DNA of 64,000 nt from Vigna angularis (Eukaryota; Streptophyta; Magnoliopsida; Fabales; Fabaceae): the NCBI RefSeq assembly GCF_016808095.1, contig NC_068979.1, forward strand, positions 18,692,501-18,756,500. The letters are read 5' to 3'. Within the stretch, counting starts at the first letter, position 1; each line of letters opens with the position of its first letter. A program made the position numbers and the translations under genes. Below, piece by piece: positions 11,353 to 22,682 of the stretch. The notes beneath the pieces are model-generated. The model saw nothing but the letters and a program-made list of their open reading frames with translations. It was not told the DNA's origin and did no database searches.

Positions 11353-12672
11353 TGCACTTCATTAGTAGAATGCTCCACCTCAATGAGAGTCTTGCTCCTC
11401 TCACATTTTGGATTTTCAGCATGCATAATCATTCTTCTCTCATAAAAAATGATGTCTCTACTAATGATCAATTTTGAAGGTTTAGCATCCAACCTAGCAT
11501 GTATCCCTTAATTCCTTCAACATATCCAAAGAATACACTTTTCACAGCCCGAGCCTCCAGCTTATCCCTTTTAATATGTGAAAAAGCCAAGGATCCAAAC
11601 ATCCTTAAGTGGGAGTAATCTGCTGGTTGTCCACTCCAAACTTCCATTTGTGTTTTATAATTGAGGACAGTGGAAGGGCTCCTGTTGATCAGGTATACTC
11701 GGTATTTGCAACCTCTCCTCAAAAGGCTTTAGACAAACCTGATCCAAGAAGCATGCACCAGACCCTTTCAAGAATGGTTCTATTCATTCTTTAAGTCAAT
11801 CCATTCTGTTGCGGAGTTCCAACCACTGTTATGTGTCTCTTGATCCCTCCGACTTTGCATAATTTATTGAATTCATCTTAAACAAACTCTAGACCATTGT
11901 CAGTTTTAAGACATTTCAGCTTGAATCCCAACTGATTCTCAATTTGAGTATGCGACTCCTTGAACCTTTGAAATGTTTCAGACTTGTTTTTCAGAATATA
12001 GATCCATACTCTTCTTGAAACGTCATCAATTATGCTTAGGAAGTATGCTTCTCCACCATGAGTTTGCATTCTTCCAGGCCCCCATAGATCAGCATGAGCA
12101 TACTCAAATGGTCGTGTGAAAAAATACTTTCGTGTTCCAAAATTTATTTTGTGTGACTTCCCCAAGGCACAATGATCACAGAAATCAAGCTTCTGCAATT
12201 TATCACCTAGCAGCAAATCTTGTTTTTCCAATTCTTCTAAGCTCTTCTCACTAATATGTCTCATTCTCAAGTGCCAAAGTCGAATTTTATTTTCTGACTT
12301 CTCACTTGCAATAGAAGCATGGCCAATGACAGTTGAGCCCTCTAGAATGTATAAGTCATTCTTTCTTCTGCCTTTGACAATCACAAAACCTCTAGATAGA
12401 ACTTTCATTGTTCCATTCTCAACTTTAGTGGAGTAGCCCATAAGATCAAATGAGCTTATTGAAATGACGTTTCTCTTTAACTCAAGAACATATCTCATAT
12501 CCTACAGCATAATCTCACGATTATCAAACATTTTCAGCCTTATTGACCCCATGCCTTGCACTCTACAAGCTTTGTTATTTCCAAGAAGCACATTTCCATG
12601 TTCTTTTTTATCAAGACTCTTAAAAAACTCCTTCACCGGGCACATATGATAAGTGTAGCCAAAATCCATGAC
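11353..12672 (-). pseudogene. Minus-strand copia protease and integrase
   Basis: At about 12640-12672 the protease start reads FGYTYHMCP, with Phe where the usual DSG motif has Ser. Next come a GAG-pre-integrase His/Cys segment (LWHLRMRHISEKS, FCDHCALGKSH) and the integrase core, with ADLWGPGRM and LKTDNGLEFV up to the stop at 11878. Further integrase residues (TPQQNG-type motif, then RMFGSLAFSHIKRDKLEARA) run from 11877 to about 11500 in other frames. Several stops and frameshifts are present. Coding continues beyond the SIRE insertion at 2930. Confidence 0.88.
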
Positions 12673-13522
12673 CTAGCTTCTTTGAGAATCTTCGGATGAA
12701 GCCACCAGAACACCATCAGATTCATATCCTTTAGAGGCCTCTGCAACATCAACAGTTTCTTGCATTCGAGAGCCTTTTCCCTTCTCTGGACAATACTTCT
12801 TGATATGTCCAATCTTTTGGCACTTGAAACATCTTACCTGTTTCTTACCTTCAAGTTTTGTTTTCTTCCAATTTCCTTCATGCTTCTTCCCTTTGCCTTT
12901 CATAGTAATGAGCTCTGACACTACCTCCTTGGTTGCCTTCGAATCTTGAAGTTTTTGCAACTTCTTGGTTCAAATTGATGTCACAACCTCCTCTAAGGTA
13001 ATCACTTGATCCTTTCCATAAAGCAAGGCATCCTTGAAATGCTCAAAGGTTCTTGGAAGAGCATTTAGAAGAATAACAACCTTATCTTCATCTTCTAATC
13101 TTACCCCGATATTCTCCAAATAATCATTGGTCTTGTTGATTTCTGCAAGCTACTCCTCTATGGTTCTTGATTCTGTCATCTTGAACGAATAGAGTTGTTG
13201 TTTTAGACACAACCTATGAGCCAATGATCTTGCATGTATAAAGATTCCAGCTTTGCATGTATAAAGATTCCAGCTTTGCATATCCCAGTTGCAGTCTTTT
13301 CCTTTGCAACCTCCCTCAATGCCTTATCACCAAGACACATCACGATTGCACTCCTTACTTTATCAACCATTCTTTTCTTCTCTTCTTGAGTCAGAGTTGC
13401 TGCCATGTTCAACTCTCCCTTCAATGCTTCATCGCAGCCTTGTTGTATGCCTCCATCTTGATTTTCCACTACCCAAAATAATTTGATCCATTGAATTTCT
13501 CTATGTCAAACTTGGTTGCCAT
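12673..13522 (-). pseudogene. Minus-strand copia gag
   Basis: It starts at 13522 with MATKFDIEKFNG, a Tnt1-like gag start. A CCHC zinc knuckle, CFKCQKIGHIKKYC, lies at about 12785-12830. The middle is broken by stops, and a 26-bp direct duplication at about 13231-13282 repeats the segment encoding ESLYM-like residues. Confidence 0.85.
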
Positions 13523-13548
13523 CGTTTCTAGATTTTCTTGTTTTGATA

Positions 13549-13564
13549 GCCCCACGGTGGGCAC
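13549..13564 (-). other. PBS-like sequence ahead of the minus-strand copia gag
   Basis: On the minus strand it reads GTGCCCACCGTGGGGC, differing at one position from the core of the Tat primer site at 24588. It lies 27 bp upstream of the gag ATG. No standard copia primer site is visible nearby. Its role is uncertain. Confidence 0.4.
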
Positions 13565-13865
13565 GACTTGTTTGTCCGAGAGGAGAGCAAACAAGAGTCC
13601 AGAGAATAATTCAAAGAAGAGAACAAATAAAGAATAGAATAGGAGAAAAAAAAACCAATGATATGAATGAATATCTTGTATTAACTGGTATCCAATGATA
13701 CTATTTGTCTTATTTGTAAGACCTATTTCATAATTTTTAAAGCAATGTTCCTTTCAAAGTTTGTAACCAACCTAATTATATTTTTTTTAAACTAAGACTT
13801 TTAAATTGTTTCTTATCATGTAACATTATTTTCTACAAACTACTTAGCAAGATTAAAAATTTATG

Positions 13866-13890
13866 ATATATATATATATATATATATATA
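13866..13890. repeat. (TA)n microsatellite
   Basis: An uninterrupted run of TA dinucleotides about 25 bp long. Confidence 0.9.
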
Positions 13891-16362
13891 ATGGTATCAG
13901 AAACAAGTTAATTAAGATATTGCAATTGGTATGAGTGATGGTATTGAAAAAAAACTTTTAAGATATAACCTCCATAAATGAATTTAGATAATTTGGTGTA
14001 TTCATTTATTTAAAATAATGATTTCATTTTTATTTCATACAAGGGACAAAAATAAGGAAGTGAGAGAACAAATATAGTTAAAATTAATCAAATCATACAA
14101 ACAAAACTAATTTAATCCATATATAATATATTTTATTTTAATTTTTATTAAGTTTTTGAATGTTTGGTAGAATATAAGTGATAAAAAAACTTGGAGAGAA
14201 ATCTTTTATTAAAAATATGAGATTTAAAATTATATAAAGAAAATAAAACAAACAACACAAAATTATAACAGAAAACTATAATAGAAATCTGGAAAAAAAA
14301 TATTAAAGACATATTTATCAAATCTTAAAATGATTTTTGTAATATTACTAATGATAAATAGTTTTTTACCCTGGTTAAAATAATCATATAAGATTCTCAT
14401 CTTGCTTAATATTTAGTCATTTGAATCTTATTACTATTTTTTTTTTTTCAATTTTTGGTTAGGGATATATCATCGAGCAAAATACAGTTATTAATGAATA
14501 AATATAATTATAAATTAAACTTGAAGCAATTTAATTGATTTAATTATATTATGCTTTTGTTGCATATACTTGAATTGTTTCTAGGTTAAGATTTGCAAAA
14601 TATATATAAAAATGCAACTTTCTAGTCTCGTTTATAGACAAACAGCATCAAGACATGAGATGTTGATTTCATGCAATTAGATAAGATTGCAATATTAAAC
14701 AAAGAATCATTTGAAGTTTATATGAGACAATGATCACATTCATAAAGCCTCAGTCTCACACGGAGAACACATTCTGTTTAAATATTATAGTTAAACATTT
14801 TGTATTATTCACTATGAAGTTAACTTGTGACCTTAAATCATTTTCTTTGATAATAAAATATTAATAATCAAAGACATAATCTATATGTTATGAGAAATAG
14901 CCAAGATGTTTATCAAATGTTGCATCAAATAACAATTTATACAAGGAAAATGATTCAATATATAACAAAATGTTATACTTTTACTAAGGGGAAGTTAAAT
15001 ATAAAATTGAAAATCAAACATACAGGTTCGACATAACTAAGGCTATAAAAAAAAGTATACTTTCTTGAAAGATAACCAAAGTATCATACATTAAATTATC
15101 TTTTTTAAAACGAAGAAAAGGTAAAAAATATTGCAAGTATATCAAAATATTTATGCTTGTTGAACTAATATAGTTGTATTCATTTTTGGAATGATATGAG
15201 AATATTAAGCAAGTATGATTGAGATTTAAAGAAAAAGTGATGAAAGTCGAAGAGACCTCTTTTCGGCACAAATAACGTTCATCAAACATGTGATAGTGAT
15301 TCACATCACTAAAGTGTTGAATCAATTCAAGTCATAATAGTTAATGTTACTCATAACATCAATCTAAAAGATTAAGAAATTGGGCAATATGAACAAGTAA
15401 AAGAAATATATCATATCTAGAGAATTCTTAAGTAAATTTATTTATTAAAAGAAGAAAAATATTAAAAATGTATTACTAAGCAAAAAGTGGAGTTTATTTT
15501 ATTTATCGGTCAACTATAAAAGTTTTTAAAAAGGAAAGAACTTTGGGTCAAATTTTATCAAAAGTAAACAATAATAATAAAATATCAATACTTATCAAAG
15601 TTAAACAATAATAGTAAAATTATCAATATTTATATGGTAGTATATTTAAAAATATATAACATGTCAATTTTGATATGTGCAAAAGTTGTATTAAATAGTT
15701 TATATTAATATAATTTTTTTATTTATAATTTATATAATAAATTTTTTATTTATAACTTATTCAATAAAAAATTTAATCAAAAAATAAGTTTTAAAACATT
15801 ATGATATAATTAACAGATATTGAATGATGTAAGAGTATTATTCTCTCTGTATGATGAGAATCATAAAGAAATAATTTTAAAATATTGATATTAAAAAAAT
15901 ATACTTTATATCTTAGAATAAAGTATATAGATATCATATTTTGTCTGGGAAATAACAAAAAGTTGTGGGTGAAAATGGTTGATGACTGCAAGTTGGCACA
16001 TGGTAGAAACTGAACAAGAGGAATTTATTTTGGAGAGAAATTGGAACGAGCGTGCATGATTAAAAGACAATAAAAGATGAAAATAATATAAATAATTTAG
16101 TAGAAGATGACTTTTTTTATAAAAAAAATTAACGATATTCATTATATTATTTTTATATTTTTATTTATTTTTACTTTTTAATCAAACATTTTTAACTTTT
16201 ATTTGTTTTTATTTTTATTCAGTTTATTTTTCTTCCGTAAATTAAATGTCTCCGTCTGGGACAAATGTATTTTGAAACTTTTTTCTTTAAAATTTTTAAC
16301 TTTTCTTACAGAAACAAGAATATATAAATTAGTAATGCAAGTGAAGTCGCTTTCTACAGTAC

Positions 16363-16421
16363 AATTTTAGTTATATATAATTTTAGTTATATAATTTTAG
16401 TTATATAATTTTAGTTATATA
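16363..16421. repeat. Short tandem repeat, TTTTAGTTATATAA unit
   Basis: Four nearly identical copies of a 14- to 16-bp unit lie head to tail. Confidence 0.85.
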
Positions 16422-18563
16422 AAGTCATATTTAAAATATTATACTTTATAAAGAGTTGTTGTTTGAAGCATGATTCAACTATATCTTATTCTCAACATGA
16501 GAATGAATTGGTGATTACTAAAAACAAATGTTTTATAAATTTTTTCACAAATGTTGAATAATCTTTAATCTTTCTTGTAATCTAAGCAATAAGTACACGC
16601 CATTTATTATCAGATAATAGTTCCAAACAATCTTCTAACACAGAACCACGACCCAATGAATACCACAACTTCTTTACATTTCTATAACACATCTTCTTAA
16701 GAATAGACAATTTCAAAACAGTTCCATCGGTTTAGGTCAATTGTTAAAGTAGTAGTTTGACCATAGTGGTATTTGAATGTCCCATTATTCTCAAATTTAC
16801 CCCCATGGTGAAAGACGACTTCAATGTCTGAGTTGACCATCTCAACTAATATCAAAATTATTGTCAAACTACATTTACTTTACCCAAGTAACATAAAAGT
16901 AATGTTTTTACTAAGATTATAAAGTACAACAAATTTTGACATTTAATTTATGCTTAACTAAAATGTTATCTACAATACAAACAAAATAGTACTATGGGGA
17001 GCCATAAACACACCATTAACAGACCATAAACAAGTAAAAGAACTTTGTATGGGAACCACAAACACAACATAAACAAATATTTTCACACACCATCATGGGG
17101 GACCACAACACAAATAATGGGGGACAATAAATAAACAAACCAAACACAAATCAAACTTTTTGGAGGGACCACAACAAAAGCATCCTCACACACAACAAAA
17201 GGTACCATACACGAACCTTCGAATGGCGTTTTTCGAAATACCCCACCAACATGATATATGCAAATGCGCGTCCAAATCCCCAAACAACGTTTTGTGAACG
17301 AAACCCCCAAAAGCGTATGATTTTGTCTTCGCAATGTAGATGAACAAGTCTATGCGATCATGATTATCTGTTCTCTCTCACAGATGCCCTAAGTTTGTCT
17401 CGTTCACAAAATCCCTAATTGGATGAAGTTTAATTTTTTACTTTCCACGTCAACCTTTAATTCACTCACACATAAGCACAAATACACCTACAAAATAACG
17501 CATTACCACTGACTTCTGTCATATCACCAATCCCTTAACTCCGTTTGTTTCTATTTAACGGAAGGGACTTCATTGACGCAAAATTTATGAAGTCGGGACG
17601 CCTTTGACATTCTTTTCAAAGGTAGGACCAATTTGACATGTACGAAACTAAAGACAAAATAAGCAATTAAACTTAATTTTAATAATTTTTTAGGACCGTT
17701 TAAAATATATTTTGTATTCTTAAATTTATGTCTTTTATAATTTTACGTTAGGATTTCTTCATTTATGATATTATAATGATTTTCATATTTATTTTCGAAC
17801 TTCATTTTTTAATTCTACTATTTAGATTTCAATCATGTTAAAATTGATATTTTATTTTTACCTGACATTGTTGGATGAATTTGAGTTTAAATAAAAATAC
17901 TTGTTAAAGTTATGAATTTGGTAACATTAATGAGAATTGGTATATTATGGATGTTATGATCTGCTTAAAAAATATTTGAATGGATGGATCTTTTAATACC
18001 AAATTGTCTGAATTAGACAAAGTAATTTGGTTCATGTTTTCTTTTTCACGATAAATAGGAAATCTTTTTTATTTCTAAAATTATGCAAATGTTAATTAAG
18101 GATCTAAATCATATACGCTTTCTTTTTCCTTCCAACAAAATAGTTTTTAAAAAAATAGGTGTAATTTATTATATGTGTATAATTAAATATTATATATGTA
18201 TATTATACTTAGCTATTTTATATTTTATTGTTCAAAATTATTATATTCATTAACATATTATTATATTTATTTATATAATTTTATTTTAACTAATAAATTA
18301 TTTTACTTCTATTACTTTATATCATGGTGTTAGAAATGAAATTTTTAATGTTTCGTAGTCGAGTATTTCTAATATTTCTAATAGCATAATTATTTTTTCA
18401 TCATATCATGTTTATATTACAAAATTGTTTTTTTTAATGGTTTAGTTTTCTACTGTTAATTTTATTCTAAAGATAATTGGATCATTGATTCTGATGTCTA
18501 ATTATACAACTCATGACATTTCTTTTCTTTAATATTTTATATATATTACCGATAAAACCATAT

Positions 18564-19682
18564 AGGTTTTTTAATTTGCGCTTATTTTTCAGTTGGTACA
18601 TTTTAACAATGTGTGTCGAGTTTTAGTAGACAAAAATACCCTCATATATTGTGGATTCTAAGTTTTAAGGTTAATGGTATTTAAACAATTTTCATTCTCA
18701 AAACTAAAAAAACCAAACAAGAAATCCCCCAAACTCTTACTCACCTCCTTCTTTCCTCTCAACCCTTTCTCTTTCATCTCTCACTCCAACATTTTCTCTG
18801 TAAACCTTATTGTATCTCCAAGTGAAAAAAATTAGAAACACTGACTATTAAACAATATAAAAAAATGATTTTATAATGAGTTTTCATTTTATAATTTTTG
18901 TCTTATCTAATTTTATCTAACTTTTACAAACATAATAACATATAAAGGAATTGGTAATTGGCTTGAAAAAAATTAGAAATTCTCGCGGTTAAACAATTTC
19001 TTACAAATAATGATTTTATAATGAGTTTTCATTTTATAATTTTTGTCTTATCTAATTTTCACAAGCATAATGACATCAAAGGAATTGGTAATTGGCTTGG
19101 AAAAAATCAGAAACACTCGTTGTTAAATAATTTCTTACAAAAAATGATTTTATAATGAGTTTTTGTTTTATAATTTTTGTCTTATCTAATTTTATCTAAT
19201 TTTCACAAGCATAATTAATGACATCCGAAGGAATTGGTAATTGGCCTGAAGTCTTTTTTTTAGAGATGATGATTCAACATCTGCAAATGATGAAATTAGA
19301 GAGTTAGTGAAGATGATGAAATTGAAGAGATCTTGAATGAACCTTTGCCTGAACGTGAATATGCCAATGACTCAACTCTTTATAAAGGAAAATTGTTTAA
19401 CGAAGAGTGTTTCTTATTTTTTCACTTGGGGCTACAATAAGGATGATAGAGAAAATGTTAGAGTGAAAGAGATGAAAGAAAAATGGTTGAGAGAAATGAG
19501 AAAGCTGAGTAACGGTTTGGGAGTTTCTTGTTTTCTTTTAGTTTTGAGAATAAAGTTATTCAAATACCCTTGATCTTAAAACTTAGAATCCATAATATAT
19601 GAGGGTATTTTTGTCTACTAAAACCCGATACACATTGCTAAAATGTACCAATTAAAAAATAGGCATACGCAAGTTAACAAAC

Positions 19683-19684
<2 letters not shown>
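18564..19684. mobile_element. Foldback/MULE-like element with about 240-bp terminal inverted repeats
   Basis: The left end (AGGTTTTTTAATTTGCGC) and right end read as reverse complements over about 240 bp (18564-18806 and 19432-19684). Shared blocks include TTGGTACATTTTA, AGTAGACAAAAATACCCTC and CTCTCAACC. Such long inverted ends are usual for Mutator-like or foldback non-autonomous elements. No transposase ORF is present and no clear target duplication is seen; the right flank is an AT microsatellite. Confidence 0.8.
18824..19249. repeat. Three tandem copies (135-150 bp) inside the foldback element
   Basis: Copies at 18824-18964, 18965-19099 and 19100-19249 each begin GAAAAAA(A)TTAGAAA-like, share ATGATTTTATAATGAGTTTT and end AAAGGAATTGGTAATTGGC. 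They lie between the two inverted arms. Confidence 0.88.
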
Positions 19685-19685
<1 letters not shown>

Positions 19686-19736
<51 letters not shown>

Positions 19737-19961
19737 TATATCTATATACATATATACATATATATACATACATACATATATATATATATACATACATATA
19801 TATATATATACATACATATATATATATATACATACATATATATATACATACATATATATATATATATATATACATACATATATATATACATACATATATA
19901 TATATATATATACATACATATATATATACATACATATATATATATATATATACATACATAC
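19686..19961. repeat. Large TA / TACATACATA compound microsatellite
   Basis: About 275 bp of TA runs alternates with TACATACA blocks in a semi-regular higher-order pattern. Long apparent ORFs of Tyr/Ile/His repeats on both strands are artefacts of this sequence. Confidence 0.95.
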
Positions 19962-20047
19962 AAATGGGAACCCAATATCACACCCAACAAGGAATACACA
20001 CATATAACATGCTGAACCAAGTGCATATAATCCAGCGTCCACCACTA

Positions 20048-20119
20048 AACATGGCGCCTGCAACTTCGTCGAACATGGCGCTTGTAGCTTCATCGAACAT
20101 GGCGTCTGCACCTCCATCA
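20048..20119 (+). repeat. 24-bp tandem repeat, three copies
   Basis: Three copies of AACATGGCGYCTGYAVCTTC-like units begin at 20048, 20072 and 20096. The period is in frame (eight residues), but no gene was recognised around it. Confidence 0.75.
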
Positions 20120-20816
20120 CCAAGCTTGGAAAGAAATGCTCCAAGGGAACCAAATAACAAGACGCTGTAACCAAATACAGTGTTAAACATAAGCCCAAAC
20201 ACAAAAGGAATTGAATACGAACGTTGGGAACCAAATACACCATTCTTCTATAGAATGAGAACCGAATAACACCAACTGGGAACCGAATACAAGGTTCCAT
20301 ATAAATTCTTCACACCCTTGGAACTGAATACAGGTGGAGGGAACCAAATACACCTCCAACAAATTTTGTTTCAGCCACTGTTATTCGTCTTCTTCAGCTT
20401 CAAACTCCTCTTCATCTTCAACCATCATCTTCATATGGCCATCAATGTTATCTACCATAGACAACGGTCCTTCTTCGTGATCATCTTCAATGCACTCAAC
20501 ACACAGATTACTGTGGCGTTTTTATTATTAACGAAGGAATCAATTATTTGATAGTTATAATAGGTTATGTATATAAGCTTCAGGACTCGAGCTGGAATTT
20601 TGTCATAATTCAAGGGTAAATCAGATATTGCACCGTAAATCCCTTCAAATCTCTCCATTCTCATGAGTGATCAAAAATTTATACATCCCGCAAATCACAA
20701 CAATTCCTTCCTCGCATTTCGTCTAAAGTGAACACAAAAATCAGCGCATTTCCTTGCTCACAAATACCCATCAACAGTGCGATCCATTGAAGTGAACACA
20801 ACATTAGAGTTGTGAC
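20120..20816. other. Unassigned stretch with repeated AACCGAATAC-like motifs
   Basis: Several GGAACCAAATAC / GAACCGAATAC motifs occur from 20150 to 20350, followed by unique AT-rich sequence. It may be degenerate LTR material upstream of the truncated element at 20817. No gene is supported. Confidence 0.4.
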
Positions 20817-21334
20817 TGTTAGAGAAATTCTATTTGTTATCTAAAGGGGGATATGAAAAATCTATTGTAAGTAGAGTTATAACTTTCACCAAATGAGTTC
20901 TTAGGTGATTGAGTAATGCTCTTGTTGTTACTGTTGTTGTAGTTAGGAGAAGTTATTTATCTTTTGTGTGACTCAAAGGAGGTGGTTAATTCCTTGTGTG
21001 TTTTAAGGAATGTGTTTTCATCTCTTGCATCTTCAAAACAGGTGCTCTTTAAACCTTAGACTCTCTGTGATTGTAAGTTTGATTTATATTAGTGTTTCAG
21101 AGATATTAACAATTGGATGTAGGGTCTTTCAATATGAATCAGTATAAAGTATCTTGTGTAATCTTCTTTTTTCCTACCCTCTTTAAATTATTTGTTGTTA
21201 TAAAGGAAAAGATTTTAATTGAACTTTGATCTTAAAAGGGGGAAAACTTTTTAAAAATACAATTTTTATTAACAAATCAATTCACTCCCTCTTGTTTTTG
21301 TACAACTTAAACAGTTCACTACACAATTCTAACA
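20817..21334 (+). repeat. LTR (possibly shortened) of a second SIRE-type element
   Basis: The segment begins TGTTAGAG, ends TTCTAACA, and is followed immediately by a perfect primer site. It includes the phrase AATTCACTCCCTCTTG, the counterpart of the LTR 3' region of the element at 2936. The left boundary is less certain than the right. Confidence 0.65.
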
Positions 21335-21336
21335 AT

Positions 21337-21348
21337 TGGTATCAGAGC
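21337..21348 (+). other. Primer-binding site TGGTATCAGAGC
   Basis: It is an exact copy of the initiator-Met-tRNA-type site used by copia elements, two bases after the LTR end. Confidence 0.9.
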
Positions 21349-21379
21349 TTGCTTTGACAATTATTCAATCTTTTCGAAA

Positions 21380-22160
21380 ATGGTTGGACAAACCCAAACC
21401 TTTGCTGAAGGTGCTTTAATTAACCAACCCTCTTTGTTTGTTGGGTAAAATTATCATTATTGGAAAGTAAGAATGCATATATTTTTAGAGTTTGTTCATA
21501 AAGATTGTTATAAATGTTCCTTTTGTTCCTAATTATGTGCAAGAACTTGAACCCTTTCTGTAATGGATTGTAGTGAAAATAGAAGGGTTCAATATGATGT
21601 TAGGGCTACGAACACAATTTTATCTGCTTTAACCTTTGATGAGTTTTGCAGGATATCTGTCTATTCTAGTGCTTGGAAAATGTGAAAATTTTTAAGAGTA
21701 ACCCATGAAAAAACATATGATGTAAAACATGCTAGAAAAAACTCATTATTTCAAGAACACGAGTTGTTATAAATGTAACAAGGTGAAACCATCTACGACA
21801 TGTGAAAGCGTTTCACACACATCGTCAATCATCTTTCGAATTTAGATAAAACCTTTGATAATGGTGAATTAAATATAAATTTTAAAATCTTTAAATAAGA
21901 TGTGACAACCAAATGTTATTACTATTAGAAAATCAAACTACTACTATATCCTTGACAACTCTTTATAAACTTAAATAGAGAAAAAGAAAAAAGAACATAA
22001 CCTTCAAATATGATATTGTAAAAAATAAAAACCCAAAAAAAGATGAAGATTCTAACGATGAAAACTTGAGTTTCATTATTAAAAAATTCAACAATGAAAT
22101 TCAAATAAAAAAGACAGTTTAGAAGTGCCAACAAGAAGATAGTAGCATTCAAAGTGTTTA
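21380..22160 (+). pseudogene. Truncated SIRE-type gag
   Basis: It starts MVGQTQTFAEGALINQPSLF, closely like the gag start at 4031. Phrases matching the gag core can be followed to about 22150 through many frameshifts and stops, including an ILKSL segment near 21885. Nothing of pol or a second LTR follows, so the element is truncated. Confidence 0.82.
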
Positions 22161-22507
22161 TCTGTGTTTTCTGGATTGTGCTGAATTATCTTATTAGAAG
22201 TGGAATTGTTAAATGAAATGGTATTATTTCGCATATTTATAGATTTGAAAGCTAGCCAAGCCCAAATGTATTCATCTTATTTTTAGAATTGTTAATGTTA
22301 TTTATTTTAAATTGATTGGACGTAATTTTGAACTTTTAAATGTTTTACTCTATAAATCCACTGTCTTATGTTATGATTTAATGTTATTAATGGGTTTTAA
22401 TTTTTAAGAATAAGTTATATTATTAAGGTGTGTTTAAGTTGATGTGTAATGTCTATTAACGAGTGACCGCTAAGTTTGTAGCCTTGGTGTATTCTATATA
22501 GATAATA
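22161..22507. other. AT-rich intergenic DNA
   Basis: No coding or repeat structure was seen here beyond low-complexity AT. Confidence 0.5.
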
Positions 22508-22682
22508 ATACTTTGACAATATTTTTGTGACTAACATTTTAACATCATCTACTTGTCATTCTGTGATTGGTCCAAAATTATTCCACAATCAATAATAATA
22601 ATTATAAACACCAACATGAACCAATGACAGAATGACACGTAGATGATGTTAAAATATTGTCAAAAAAATGTTATCAAAGTAT
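22508..22682. mobile_element. MITE with about 70-bp terminal inverted repeats
   Basis: The left arm ATACTTTGACAA...ACATTTTAACATCATCTAC is mirrored by the right arm, which ends ATCAAAGTAT. The arms also share TGTCATTCTGT and ATTGGT. The centre is AT-rich, and the total is about 175 bp. No clear target duplication was found. The family looks like common short legume MITEs, which is my impression only. Confidence 0.8.

Larger units (their letters stand above)
1..13564 (-). mobile_element. Old Ty1/copia (Tnt1-like) element, minus strand, interrupted twice
   Basis: Read on the minus strand from 13522 down to 80, the usual copia order appears: gag with zinc knuckle, protease, integrase, reverse transcriptase, RNase H, then a purine tract and the first bases of an LTR at the left edge. 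The body is cut by a solo LTR (1240-2694) and by a SIRE-type element (2936-11347). Removing the SIRE element with one copy of its CTCTT duplication joins minus-strand coding from 11353 to 2935 in a sensible order. Many stops and frameshifts make it non-functional. The 5' LTR was not identified, so the right boundary is approximate. Confidence 0.9.
13565..18563. other. AT-rich intergenic DNA, no gene recognised
   Basis: I see no coding region with plausible composition. Short repeats are listed separately. The stretch 16720-17700 is less AT-rich and has many CACAAAC-type motifs. It also contains phrases common in degenerate plant DNA transposons (for example around 17530-17640), but no inverted ends could be paired by eye. 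Confidence 0.5.

Noticed and set aside
13890..13903. TGGTATCAGA resembling a copia primer site
   Set aside because: No LTR end precedes it, only a TA microsatellite, and no gag follows.
17083..17334. 83-residue minus-strand ORF
   Set aside because: No domain, no homologue recognised, and no splice or promoter context; probably chance.
19618..20300. Long ORFs on both strands made of Tyr, Ile, His and Thr repeats
   Set aside because: They are translations of the TA/TACA microsatellite; stops are simply absent in that repeat.
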